A stretch of DNA of 64,000 bases from NCBI RefSeq assembly GCF_021155765.1, contig NC_060112.1, forward strand, positions 3,968,001-4,032,000. The letters run 5' to 3'. The notes below the pieces were generated by a model that made no database searches, was not told where the DNA came from, and saw only the letters and a program-made list of their open reading frames with translations. The translations under genes were made by a program, and so were the position numbers. Below, one piece after another: positions 40,969 to 53,500 of this stretch. Source of the stretch: Diprion similis (taxonomy: Eukaryota > Arthropoda > Insecta > Hymenoptera > Diprionidae). Numbering within the stretch: position 1 is the stretch's first letter; every line of letters starts with the position of its first letter.

Positions 40969-42333
40969 TGTGTGTCCGATAAAACGAGTGTGAACGCGAG
41001 AATTCAGAATAGTTGGGAATAGAATGGGAATAGAAGGACAGATTTACAAGGAATATGGGAGAGTTAAGCAAAGAACGAAAAGATAGGGAAGACGTAGTCA
41101 ATATTATTTAAATAATATGGATTATATATCAAACAATTTGTTTGCTAAAATGAAATGGCTTATTATTTGCTATTTAGCGTGTTAAGTAAATTTGCACGAT
41201 ACAAAATAGGTTCGTGGTTGAATAGAATTTATTTTTTCTTATCGATCGTTTTCCTCAATGCACTTTTTAATTCTATTTTTCTATTTCAAGTGGCCGAAGT
41301 TTTTGTGTCAGTGTATAATGACTGAAGTTATTCAGTAAAATAAAAAATAGAAAATAAAAAATTTCGCTATAAAACCCTGGCCTTTGCATATCATACTTAC
41401 TAAACAGAATTTTTTTCGAAAAAATGTTACTTGCAACCTTTTTTTAAACCTCTTCAAATCATCCGTATGATTCATTATAATTTACAATTATGAACAAATT
41501 ACAGAGAAAAAAAAAAACAATTCGAATTTTTCATGAAAAACTAGCAGCATAATAATATTATCTTTGTATGACTTTCTCCGCTAAAATTTACACTTTTTAA
41601 TAATGTTTTTCCCTTCATCAATAAATGTTATCATTATTTATATGCTTTTTATTTTATCAAACTCGTGTTAACTGTTTGGAAATTATTTATTGGACCGCAC
41701 GGCTGACACATATATATCTTAAAGTTTATTCTTCTCTGGCAAGTAAGTGATCGATAAAATATATTGAATTGATATATGTTTACACGCTTACGATACTGAC
41801 TCCAACAACGATAATAGCTTAACCATAAACCGGGTGGCTTAAAAATTACGAAGAAACAAAAATATGAACCTGAATTAGATAAGCGAAAAATCGCTATCAA
41901 AGGGGCTTTCGACATGCAGCATAACCGCGTGATGGATTTGTGCAAAAGTTGTTTGTCGTCGATGCTGCACGCGTCGGTTGCAGCATTCCTACGGGGAACT
42001 AAAACAATGTTCAGTGCAGCAGCAGCAGCAACAATAGCAGCAATAGCAGTAGCAGAAAGCAACGCCAAACCGCATTTCAGGATGAAGAATCTCACTCAAG
42101 AAGCATAATCGTGCTGTCAAATGAGTGCAAACAGTTCTTCGACTTTTTTAGAATTTTGGTTTTTGATTGCTCGTCACACAGATACACAACAAAAAAAGGA
42201 GGAGGAAGAAAACCGTATAACTAAGAAAGAAAGAAACAACGATTCGTGATCGTAATTACCGTTATCATCGATCATTACTTCGTCCGGTGAAAGATCGCTC
42301 AACCGTCAAAACAACGAGTGACACGGTTTGCCT
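40969..42333. other. Intergenic region upstream of MOCOS
   Basis: AT-rich with one notable segment. At 42014-42056 there is an imperfect CAG/AACAATAG trinucleotide tract. On the minus strand it encodes an Ala-rich hydrophobic stretch at the start of a 148-codon frame (42095 to 41649). That frame looks superficially like a signal peptide, but the hydrophobicity comes from the trinucleotide repeat and no family motif follows, so it is not called as a gene. Confidence 0.5.
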
Positions 42334-42366
42334 TATATAACAACGGAAAAAACAGGCAAGTGTCAG
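42334..42366 (+). promoter_or_regulatory. Putative MOCOS core promoter (TATA and initiator)
   Basis: TATATAA at 42334-42340 lies about 30 bp before TCAGA near 42363-42367, an acceptable arthropod initiator variant. That would give a 5' untranslated leader of about 70 bases before the MOCOS ATG at 42435. The spacing fits; there is no expression evidence. Confidence 0.4.
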
Positions 42367-42434
42367 AACAACATTCGCGAACAACGAATGCCAGTTGGAC
42401 CTCCAGTCCAACCATTCGCACCGATCCAAGAGAC

Positions 42435-44419
42435 ATGGCTGAAGAAAATCCCAAAAAATTTTACACTCAAGTTTACGATCGGGAGACCGTAGAATATTTG
42501 AAGACCGAATTCGACCAGCTCAGAGGTAGGCAGCTGTTCCCAATTGGGTTTAATTTATTAAGGAGGTTGCTGGGCCAAAATGCGATAATTATTGATCATT
42601 TTATTAGAAGATATATGAAGATCTCTGTCAAATTACAGAGGTAGAAAAATCCTAGAATTAAAAATAAAACCTGAGATATCGATGATTCGTTTCAAATCAC
42701 TTTGAAATGGTTGAAAATCTAATAGAATCGTTGAATTCTACTCTTTGATGACTTTCTATAAACTTACTAAAACAGATTTAATTTGTTTTTCAGTGCCAAT
42801 CGGATATGACCATTTGTTAATCGTGGTCAGTGTCAGTAAAATACCACAAAACAATATATATTTATTAATTTTTTTCAAAATTTCAACCTAAGCATCGATA
42901 CCTCAGCTTTTGCGTATAATTGACGAATATAATAATTCGATAATTACTTTTATTTTTACCAACTATAATCGCGTAATAAAATTAATGAAAGGTATAAATT
43001 TTTGCTCAACGAAGAAGCTCGAAATGAAATTGAACGTAGAAAAAATTTAGACAGTTTACTTTATCTGCGACATCAGTTAAGTATGATATCAACTCAGCTG
43101 GTGGTCGCGTAATCTCTAAAATAATCATGTGTTTGTAATATATATTGATAAGTTGTCGGTTTATTTACACGAGAATCGGTCTTCCGCAATCGAAAGCAGA
43201 ATGGATTGATCCGAGGTTATCTAACTTGGTCGTGGATACATTTGTTGATACGCAGTATAAATTCCAAACAACGCAATCTAATCGAACCCGATAATACATG
43301 CTATAATCATCCGTGTAGTGACGATCTGTTTATATTGTTGAGATTTTTTTCACAGAGTACCTTATTTATTTATATTTATAAAACTTATTGTACATTATTA
43401 AGCATTATTCTAAGAATATCTAGCAACATTTTTATAAAAAAATATTGCAAATTCAGCCAATGATAGTGGTGAGAACCGAGTCACCTCAAAAAAAAAAAGT
43501 TTCCATGCGGTAGTTAAAATTTTTCGAAAACTTTCGGACCGATTTCACCTAAACTTTGCACGCTTCATTCACATACTAAATACTGGTTTCTAAAAGAAGG
43601 ATTATTTTTTTTTTCTCAATTACAACCTATTTTTGAATTAAACAAAAAGAGCAAATCAGAGTTTTTTGATTGCACCTTCACCAAAAATTCAAAAATAAAT
43701 ATTTTGTTAATTCCTTCGTTCAAATTCAAGATAAACTTATGTAATAAAAAAATTTCTTTGGTTTTTTATTTTCAGACGAAGCGATCATGAGTTATCCTGA
43801 CTACCGCATGGAAACTTTTTTATTTCAGATGACTCGGTTCTCACCACTACCACTGGCTAAATTTTCAATATTTTTTTATAAAAATGTAGCAGAATATTCT
43901 TACAATAACGCTTAATAATGAACAATAAGTTTAAAAATATTAATAAATAAGGTACTCTGGGTAAAAAAAATCACAAAAATATGCTTTTTTTTTTGTATCT
44001 CAGACCCTCGTCTCCCCTTAATTAAAATTAATTGAGAACCTCTTTAATTTTCAGACAACTGTTACCTCGATCATGCCGGCGCTACTCTCTACTCCAAATC
44101 CCAAATCAAAAATTTCGCCGACGATCTATCCTCCACCCTTTATGGAAATCCACACTCACTTGGATCCGCCAGCAAACTGACCCTGGATATTATTGACCAG
44201 ATCAGATTCAGGTACGCGTTCCATAAACTTATTTCAAGTCACCGTGAAAAAAATTATCACCTTGTGAAAATGTTCACCAAACATAAACTCGTTACAGATT
44301 ATTCCGTAAAACATTCGCGAACATTTTTCAGACAGTCATTTTGTTAATTTTTTTTAGAAAAATATTTCTGAAAGACAGACTGGACGGATGTGAAAATGTT
44401 TTCGCCCTATGATCTATGC

Positions 44420-44456
<37 letters not shown>

Positions 44457-45361
44457 TTTTATTATTACTTTTTAACGGACATCACAGTAAGAAAAGAAAA
44501 GTAAAAAAGTTGATGTAATCTAAATTCTTAAATTCTGTAAGTAATAATAATAATACTAATTTCGATATCCGTTTTAGAATCCTGGATCATTTTCACACGA
44601 GCAGTGACGAGTACAGCGTGATATTCACATCGAGCGCAACAGCGTCGCTGAAGCTTGTGTCCGAGAGTTTCGCGTTTTCTAAACACGATGAGATCCAAGG
44701 TGGGTGCGGAAGATTCGTGTACCTGCAGGATAATCATACTTCCGTTTTGGGAATGAGGGAAGTGTTGGGGGAGAGAGGAGCCGAGGTTTTCTGCCTGGGG
44801 CACGAGGAGGCCTTTAAAATATTTCATGGCGAAAGGAGTCGAAGGATAGAGCCGGAAGTAGAACCCCGGAAGTTAAATTCCCTCTTCGTTTTCCCCGCTC
44901 AATGTAATTTCTCCGGGTTGAAATACCCGCTGGAATGGGTGAAGATTACCGCCGAGGAAAACGCGCTCGATTATCTCGTCGATGATCGACGATCCAAGTG
45001 GTTCACCATGCTCGACGCTGCTTCCTACGTTGCCACGAACGATCTCGACCTCGCCAAATACAAACCAGACTTCGTTTGCTTGTCGTTTTACAAAATTTTT
45101 GGATACCCGACAGGACTTGGAGCTCTTTTAGTCAGGAACTCGTCGGCCAATCTTCTCAGGAAGGTTTACTACGGCGGTGGAACCGTAGAGATCAGCCTCA
45201 GCTCCGACAGGTTTCACTCCAAAAGACGCGTTCTTCATGAAAGGTGATTGCAATTTTTCTAAAACTAGTTAAATCTTGGGAATTTATATCACAGCAATCA
45301 TATATGCAATTCTGATGGAGTTTTTTTTTGTTCTAAAGTATGTGGATACAGATTTGTTTGC

Positions 45362-45395
<34 letters not shown>

Positions 45396-48300
45396 CATAA
45401 TCCTTTAATAGGTAGCATTTTAATTGTCAATTGCTTTAACGGTTTCGATCGATATCTCAAAAATGGAACGACCAATTTAGGTCAAATACTTGAAAACAGT
45501 CTTTAAGTAGTTTATTTTGTTTCACACCTTTTTTAATCGAATTTTAATTTCAAATGGTGGCTATTTTGTTGCAAATAAATGTGAGATCACGGATAAGAGA
45601 AAACGAAGGAATCTCGTGAAATATTTTCAAGGTCTGTGAAATGTTCCAATTATGTGGAATTTCGTGATTTTTAAAAAATTCTGAATGTCGCCGGGGGCAC
45701 AATTTTTCAAATAAATCATCCTTCATCTCGTTATGAAATAATTATTCTACAGCTTTCAAAAATTGTAAATTTGATGCATTTCATACTGACCTGCATGGTG
45801 ACATAACTAATTGTGTAATTGAATCAATTTTTACTAACAGAATAATGAATGCAAAATTATACATAAAGATAAAGAAGTTTTTTTGTTGAATCAATGAATA
45901 TTTAATAAATTCTATAACTTTATTTTTCAGTGTATGAATTCTCTTCTTCTCGAAGGCAATTGAGATGAATGAAATTACTTGATAGGAAAATTACAATGAA
46001 GAATAACCTTGAATTTTTTTAAATTTCGGTCTAGTTTATATAATGTATAAAAATTTTCGATGAAATTCGGTAAGAATTAACTCAATAACTCTTCAAAAAT
46101 GCTTCGATCTTGAAATTGCGGTTACTAAAACCTAAGACGAAACGCGGACTTTTATGTATATATTTCTCAAACTATCTGTATACGTTAATTTTTGTGTAAG
46201 ATCTGAGCATTCAAGTCTATTTCGAATGTTTAGGATACCATTAAGTCAAAATGAATATTCAAACGTATCGATGAATCTTGAAGGATCGATAAATTGTTTT
46301 AAAATTTCATCTTGATTCGGAAAATATCTGCCATATCTTTTTGGGACAAAAATTGTACGATGTTGACGAAAATTCGACGAGTAAAGAGACCTCTCGATTA
46401 AAAAATTTCGGAAGCTACTACCACCCGATGAATTTTTCGTTCCATCGTTAACACCGTGACATGCAATAGAAAATCTACTAATAATTAACCGGAAGTCCAT
46501 TGAATCGAGAGGATACTCACTGAAAGGAAACTATTCCATAACATGTGTACCTATAGTATAAGGTAATAAACTAAATGACACCCTTTCAGTTACGCAAAAC
46601 TGTTGTAAAAATTACGCAAACTAAATATACTATAAATCGTAGGTGCTTTAAATTTCGAAAAAAATTGTAATAACTAATGACCCAAAATTCTGGGCGTTAA
46701 ATAAAAAGATAAACATGTATCATGACTACATTTATCTTGTTTGAAAAACAAAAAAGTAAACCGACGATACGTTTTCCTTTGTGTTTCCAGGTTTGAGGAC
46801 GGGACGCTGCCGTTCCTCTCGATAGCGTCACTGCGACACGGTTTCGATGTCCTCGACAAAATTCCTATGCAGAAAATATCCCAGCACGTATTCGGCCTCG
46901 CCAAGTGCCTGCACAATTCTTTACTATTGATGCACCACTCGAACGGATCACCGATAGCGAAATTATACTCAGACACAGCTTACGAAGACGCGAGGATCCA
47001 AGGTGGCGTCGTGACCTTCAATCTGCTTCGACCGAACGGTGAGACCGTCGGTTTCGTCGAGTTCCTGAACATGGCCAACCTTCACAAGATCCACGTGAGA
47101 ACAGGATGCTTCTGTAACCCGGGAGCCTGCCAGAGGCATCTGAAGCTCTCGAACGAGGAGCTCAAGGAACACTTCAGCGCCGGACACGTCTGCGGGGACG
47201 AGAGAGACCTGGTGAACGGTAAACCGACGGGCGGAGTCAGGGTCTCCTTCGGCTACATGTCGTCCATGTCGGAGGTGACCTCGTTAATCGATCTGGTGAA
47301 GAAGTGCTTCCTGCACGGACCGGAAGTCGAGAAAGTTCCCGACTGGTGGAGGGCGCACAGGATGAAAGTCAGGATCAGGCATAGCGATGGTTCTTCGACT
47401 AGTGATCTTGCGACGATTCGTCCAAGCTCTGATCAGCACGATTTCGATGAAGGATATTTTGAGAACGTGATCAGAAACGGCGACGGGATTTCCACGGATG
47501 ATCGGATTGTTCTGGAGGGAGATGGGGAAGAGGAAGAGGATGGCGGGGATGAAAAGAGGCCGAAGTGCAGGCTGAGGAGACTTTATATATACCCAATCAA
47601 GTCTTGTGCAGCCTATGAAATCCGGGAATCGTGGGTCATTGGGGACAGGGGATTGAATTACGACAGAGAATGGATGATCACGACGGCTTCGGGCGTCTGT
47701 TTGACACAGAAACAGGAGGTCAAACTCTGCTTGATAAGACCGATCATAAGGCGAGCCGATGATGTTCTGGAACTCAACTATCCTGGTAAGCTGTTGAAAA
47801 AAATTAACAACACAAGATTTAAGTGAACGAGTAAAGCAATTTCTCAACAGTCACGTAGACATCTTTATTCTGTAATCCTTTATATTCTCAGAGAGTATTG
47901 AAAAATTTTCATAGAATAGAAATTCATAGAACTTTCGCATTACCCTTAACTGATTAGAAATTGGGATATTTATTTTAATTTATTGACAATCCAAAATCGG
48001 ATTTCATACTTTTGAAACGTTACTATATTCAATCGAATATCGCGGTGTTTCACTATTCATGGAATTTCTATTTTCAGGCATGCCTTCGATAAAAGTCCCT
48101 TTGAAGATTGCATCGAACGAACAAAGGCCTGCAGGGGCTGTTTGTCGAAGTAAAATATGCGGTCATAGAGTGGAAGGAATAGACTGTGGACCTGACGTTT
48201 CCGAATGGCTAAGTTTAACTTTGGGTCGTCCCGGGCTTAGACTAGTCAAACAAGACTGTGAGGCGAAAGGTACAAAGATGAACGGAGAAGAAAAAAAAAT

Positions 48301-48840
48301 AATATGTAAATTATATCGGTAAGCTTTAAATTATGCAACGTTTCAGTGAAAAATGGACCGGAAATATCTTTCTCGAGTCAAGCTCAGTACCTGTTAATAA
48401 ACCAAGAGAGCATACGATGGCTGGCGGAGAAAATTTCCCCAGATTCCGAGTGCGATAAGGACACGATTTTGGACAGATTCCGAGGCAACATAGTCGTCGA
48501 TGGCTGCGAACCTTTCGAAGAGATGAAATGGACGAGCATAAGAATCGGAAAGACGATATTCCAGGTGAGGATGAATTCAGATTCCTGGTAAATCAAATAA
48601 TAATCTCATGCACTTGAGTAACCAACAATTGGTGAACAGGTCGACGGCCAGTGCACGAGGTGCCAGATGATCTGTATCGATCAAAACACAGGGAAAAAAA
48701 CTGTGGAACCGTTGAGAACATTGGCGGAAGAATTTCATGGAAAAATGAGATTTGGTATTTACTTGAGTAGAGCGTGTGGTGAAAACGAAGTGATAAGAAT
48801 CGGTGACCCGGTTACTTATCAATGCAACACCCACGATTGA
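42435..48840 (+). CDS. MOCOS: Molybdenum cofactor sulfurase (maroon-like)
   Basis: Transfers sulfur from L-cysteine to the molybdenum cofactor, activating aldehyde oxidase and xanthine dehydrogenase in the cytosol. Coding exons: 42435-42525, 44055-44211, 44578-45243, 46791-47785, 48078-48269, 48347-48564, 48640-48840. All junctions keep phase and have GT..AG borders; the joined frame is 839 aa, within the family's usual range. The N-terminal class V aminotransferase (NifS-like) domain shows YLDHAGATLYSKSQI and YGNPHS near residue 31. The presumed PLP lysine is K255 in SFYKIFGYPTG, and the cysteine motif RTGCFCNPGAC lies around 409-418. A variable acidic linker (about 545-562) precedes the MOSC N-terminal domain from about 564 (LYIYPIKSC). 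The MOSC domain ends the protein, with VDGQCTRCQMI opening the last exon. The Kozak context, the conserved reading frame and the TATA-like box upstream support this start. Symbol mal is used in flies. Confidence 0.96.
43333..44021. mobile_element. Foldback element in MOCOS intron 1
   Basis: The left arm (about 43333-43520) and right arm (about 43785-43980) are inverted copies. Shared blocks include CAGAGTACCTTATTTATT, GTGGTGAGAACCGAGTCA and GTTTCCATGCGGTAGT. The right side continues to ATATGCTTTTTTTTTT...CTCCCCTTAA (TTAA at 44018-44021), but the left outer end lacks the matching terminus and looks eroded. The right end stops 33 bp before MOCOS exon 2. No coding frame; non-autonomous. Confidence 0.72.
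44421..44453. repeat. Poly-T tract in MOCOS intron 2
   Basis: Thirty-three consecutive T residues, 124 bp upstream of the exon 3 acceptor. A similar run of 29 T (45365-45393) lies in intron 3. Lengths are likely polymorphic or assembly-sensitive. Confidence 0.95.
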
Positions 48841-48932
48841 CGTTAGATTAAATTAAAATAGGACAGAAACTTTATACAGTAATAATATTCTAAGATGTTT
48901 ATATATATAAATAACAATAAGGACTTATAAGT

Positions 48933-48938
48933 AATAAA
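48933..48938 (+). terminator. MOCOS polyadenylation signal
   Basis: A canonical AATAAA sits 93 bp after the MOCOS stop codon and is followed by a T-rich stretch. It lies within the short space between the convergent MOCOS and MIEN1-like stops (about 175 bp). The 3' ends of the two transcripts may therefore overlap. Confidence 0.65.
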
Positions 48939-48960
48939 ACTCACACATTTTTTGCACGAT

Positions 48961-48990
48961 CCTTTCTCTCTCTCTTTCTCTCTCTCTCAC
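48961..48990. repeat. CT-rich microsatellite between convergent genes
   Basis: An imperfect (CT)n tract immediately downstream (on the minus strand) of the MIEN1-like stop codon, within its probable 3' untranslated region. Confidence 0.85.
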
Positions 48991-49015
48991 TTTTGACTTC
49001 GCTGATATTGCTATT

Positions 49016-50026
49016 TTAAGATATGGCACAGTCTATGGGTTGCTCCTTTTTGATTTTCCGTACTGGTTCTCCCTGGGAAACTTCCTTCGCGAGTTCAGCG
49101 ACAGCCTCATAGTCGGGAAAAGCCATGGTCTGAAGTTTGGAGTATACCAGCTCGCCGTTCACCTGGACTTCGAACGAAGCTGAATAAAAGGAACGGACGT
49201 TAAATTAAATAAAGCAATTCTCATTTTACACGCATGATACATACTGAAAATATTTAAAATCTGTCCCACCTTGTCTTCCTTCGCTTCCAGACACCTCCGC
49301 AGTGGGAACATCCTTACGAATTGCATCTGCCATCTCTAAAAATTGCTTTCTATGTCCGCAGGAACCGCTGTGGATTTTTGAAGATTTCTCATCAACAACT
49401 GATTCACAATTGTAATTTAGTTTTGCAAACTAAGCCACTGTTTGCTGCATTGAACAAAAGATACAGAAGTAATTAGATGAGTTACATCTTTAGAATTCTC
49501 GTGATCGTTTCTAAATTATTTCTGAATGAAAGACTCTTTAGTTACTCTCGATTTTGCAGCGAGCTCAATTCAAACTTCTGAATGAAAAACGAAGAAGAAA
49601 ACTGAACTAATATTTACGTAATTGATTTCGCATACTTTTTAGGACTATTGCTAAAAGGCCGAAAGCTAAAGTAATCCCACTTCTAAAAAAATGATTCGTA
49701 TTGGTCTCTTTCCTCTGGATCTGACCGTAGAAATGATCTTGTTTCTATGCTTACTTCTGCGTACGATTTTTGGTGCCGAAAAAGGAGACAAAACTTGTCC
49801 TGCATCAAGTTAAACCGACACAAAACGGCGTAGAATTATATAAATATGCTACAAATAATTTATTGTATCGTCGCTTGAATTAAGAAAAATACGGAGTAGA
49901 TAAGAATCTTACGCTAGGTTATATCAGCGAGTTAGGTTAGGTTTTTTTATATACACCAAACAACATCGCGATAGACTTAATGCGGTCAACTTACCAATAC
50001 TCAACATTTATCTTCACGTCGGACAT
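49016..50026 (-). CDS. MIEN1: Migration and invasion enhancer 1-like Rdx protein
   Basis: A small thioredoxin-fold protein of the SelW/SelT/SelH (Rdx) family; in vertebrates MIEN1 is a membrane-anchored redox adaptor. Three coding exons on the minus strand: 50026-49995, 49367-49270, 49179-49016. Phases match and borders are GT..AG; the product is 97 aa. These exons are too short for a simple ORF scan. Start ATG TCC GAC gives MSDVKINVEYCGSCGHRK, where the CxxC redox motif (C11, C14) is split by intron 1 inside the first cysteine codon. Later motifs FEVQVNGELVYSK and FPDYEAV match the family's beta strands and loop. The ending GEPVRKIKKEQPIDCAIS aligns with the MIEN1 tail and closes in CAIS, a CaaX-type box expected to be prenylated. 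Both CxxC cysteines are Cys codons, so this is not a selenoprotein at that site. Convergent with MOCOS and divergent from the THEG-like gene. Confidence 0.9.
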
Positions 50027-50534
50027 GTTTCAATAATATTACAGAGTCTTTAGCAGATAGTTTATTATCTCTTTCACGGTCGACTTTTCTGTTTGGATGA
50101 TGATGAAAATGAACTTAAATGAACTATTTTGCTGCCTTACACGTCTCGTGAGACTCACGCAGCTCATCGATTACGGTGTGAGTCTCATTACCGACACGAA
50201 GTTGTCGAATAATCCGCCAGATGTGAGTAGCAGCTGGTTTAATTTCACAAAACGATAACTTCACAGGACACTAGTTTGCCGCGCATTTGAAAAAACAAAT
50301 GCCAGTGATGAAACAACTGACTGCGTATCGTTTGAATAATACGAAACTCGACAACTTCAGAGCAGTAGAAAAAAAGTTTCGGACGAGGTCAACTGACGTA
50401 AAATTATCCGTGTAATAATCTTAAATATGACGTTATAATTCTTAATAAATTTTTGAAGAAATTGCTGCACCGATTAAAACCCTCGTTTTGGCAACTGAAT
50501 TCAAACCAAATCACATTCAAAGAATAACGAAGAA
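50027..50534. promoter_or_regulatory. Shared divergent promoter region
   Basis: This 508-bp space separates the start codons of the divergent MIEN1-like (minus) and THEG-like (plus) genes, so it must hold both promoters and leaders. A palindrome GCATTTG-AAAAAA-CAAATGC lies at 50283-50302. No clear TATA box is seen for either direction. Individual elements cannot be assigned. Confidence 0.5.
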
Positions 50535-53500
50535 ATGGAGGAGAACGAAGACGAACCCGATGACGTGAAAAACGCGACTCCGGTTGCAGGTGACATAGAA
50601 TCTGGAAGGAAAGACGAAACGACGGGAAGTCCAAAGGCCACTGGAAAAAGTAGGAATTCTATCAACAACAAGTCATCCCGCTGTGAAAAGCATGCTCGCA
50701 AACCAACTGTAAGTTAATTAGAACTGAAAATTATGCTTGTAAAGCAGAAGAATTTTTTCAATTCCCAACAACAGCTTGTCAAATCCGAGGCTGATTGCTG
50801 TCGTAATAAAATGGCGAGAAGCTTGAAGAGCCAAAAGACTATGGCTGTCATGATTTATTCTCCACCCTGCACTTTTCCCAAACTTGAAATCGTCCCGCGA
50901 CATTGCCTGTCGAAGAAGGAATACGTAGACATGTTGGCTACCCCCAGGTAAAATGATTTGGAAATACATCTGCAGACTTTATACATTAGTTTTCAAAATC
51001 TTTTCGTCAGTAGGGTTAAACGATGTTTGAATCAGAGTTTGAACAGCGAGGATGAAAGTATTCGAGCTGAATTTCGATAAGAAAATTTCATACGTAAGAT
51101 ATATGAGAAGAAAAATGTCTTTGACGAAAAATTCGAAGAGACATTTTAGTTGTTACTCGACCTTGAAAAACATCGTATCATTTTTCCGTTCAACCAAAAA
51201 TGACGTGAAATCTATTGCTCAATTTTACTAAATTACATTTGAAAATCTCTCATCCACAAATCCTTTGGAATGGAATTCTGAAAAGTTTAGAATATTTTCC
51301 AATCAAGATAACGAGTTTATTGATTGAGACTTTTAACAGTTCTGCATAGATTGTTCTTATAATGAGATTTATCTGGAAACTAAGTAAAAAGTTGATCTCA
51401 GGCTGTTTGTGGAGAATTCAATTCATCGTAATTACGATCAAAATCATCCATAATTCAATACTACAGCTGGACGAAACTCTCCAAATTTGAATCAGTTACC
51501 TACAAGTATACCACTAGAAAATATCAGTGTACATACGCTAGAAGTCAGTTAAAAATTAGTGAAAGGTCACTGAATCGTAATTGTACGTGCACTGGTTTTT
51601 TTCCATAATCTGTTCATAATTAAGAATCAGTAAGTTTCCACTGATTCAAATTCAGAGAGACAACGTAATACTTTTGTACACGAGACAAGCGATGTACATA
51701 TAATAATTCATAATCATACAAAAATTACCAGCAATCCAGGTTTTCCAAATAATTTTCTTCCAAGTTTAATTATTGTTTCAATTGATTTCAATTTTACTGA
51801 TTTCAGTAATAGCTTTTTAATTTTTCTTCTCTTAACCTTTTTTTTCAATATACTTGTAAGGTCTCTACTTCTGTACAATGAAGAATAAATCATAACCAAC
51901 ATAACTTACGATAGTAGGCACGATTTTGATCAGAGAATCTGACGTTTGTTTTTTAGCCGGAAGTGCCCGTTGGAATGTTTGGGGAAGACCGTTATACGAA
52001 GACTGCGCCCAATCTCGGATCGGATCAACGAATTGGCTCAACCGGCCAGGCGATTGGTTGTTGGCACCCTGATAGAACGAGGAGAGAGCTTGCCACCTGA
52101 GATGATCAGCAGCTTGATCAAGTCGGTCGAAGGAAGTTCCTGCCTCACACCCGAGTAATGTTTACTGAAATTTGTCTTAATATTATAACAAACTGTTGGT
52201 GGAATATTATCGCGTGAATTTCCCAATTATTGGAATCGTGTTGCAGGAAAAAATCATTTGACAGTTGAATATCTATTGTTAGTTTTTGTGTAAAAATGTA
52301 TCAGGAGAACATTTTTTTGTACATGTTAATGTTAAGGGTTCTTTTTAATCGTTATGAAAATGTTGAAAGTTATAGAACGAAAGATAATCATTCGTAACAA
52401 ATAAAATAGCGTGCAAATAAAGTCAAGACAATTACAGAAAAAAAAAACTAGCTAATGACCGTGAAATAATTCAAAAGGACTTAAAAGCTTTCATATGTGA
52501 ACAGAAAATTCTGACTTGAACCTGTTTATGAAACTTTTCCTTTTGATTTTCTCATAGACAAGCCGAACATTATTTCCGTGAAAAAGAACGTCAGAAAGAT
52601 AAAAATAATGCGCGTAAATGTTTGCGAAAAAAATGCCGGGAAAAGCCGAAAAATTCTAAGTGTCAGTCGCCGCTGGACAGAGAGGCAGTGATGCACCAGT
52701 ACTTGATGGCCGAGCGGTTCGTGAGGAGTATCTTGAAATGGAAATGCCCAATTCCAGTCGAGGAGTTTGAGGACATAGCGAGCGTAATTCTCCGTCGACT
52801 TAGTTTTGTCCTGGAATACACGCCACAGGGCGAACAAGAGGACTTAAAGTCCCAGCAGATGAGGTTTTTGGCTGATATAATCGCCTGCTGGATATCCGGC
52901 GTGCTTTTTGAGGTTGCCGAAGAGCACAGAAAGGAACTTGAGGAGGAAAAAGCTCGGGCTGAAGAAGAGAAAGCTGCAGCTGCAGAAGATATGGACGATG
53001 ACAAGGACGAGGAGAAGCCAATGACGAGGGAGGTGAAGGAGGAAGAGGAGGAAGAGGAAGAATCAGAAGCGGAAGACAAGGTGAAGGATGAGAAGCAGGA
53101 AAAGGGGAAAGATGTCAAGGAAGACAAGAAGGACATACAGATGGATAAAGCCGTTGGCACAACAGACAACAGCGCGCAGGTGATGGTAGCAGAAAAAGAA
53201 GCAGCTGAAGAGAAGGAGAGGCTAGAAACAGAGACCAAAATAAAGCAGGAAGAGAAGGAGAAAGAGGAGGAGGAGAAGAGAAGGAAAAAAGAAGAAGAAG
53301 ATAAGGCCAGAATCGCGGCCGAAGAGGAGGAGGACAGAAGGAAGAAGAAGGAGTTGCAAGAAGCAGCCGAGAAGGCAAGAAGAGAACAAGAGGAAGAAGA
53401 TGAAAGGCTGAAGAAGAAGAAGAAGCAGCAGGAGGAAGAAGAAGCGGAGGCGGAACGTAAGCGGAAAGCAGCCGCCGAGGAGGAGGAGAAGAAGCGGAAG

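Noticed and set aside
41649..42095. 148-codon minus-strand frame with a signal-peptide-like start, divergent from MOCOS
   Set aside because: The hydrophobic Ala stretch is encoded by an imperfect CAG-type repeat and the rest lacks any family pattern; the evidence is too weak for a gene call.
49920..49955. GTTAGGTTAGG, similar to the insect telomere repeat TTAGG
   Set aside because: Only about two units, inside an intron; far too short for interstitial telomeric DNA.
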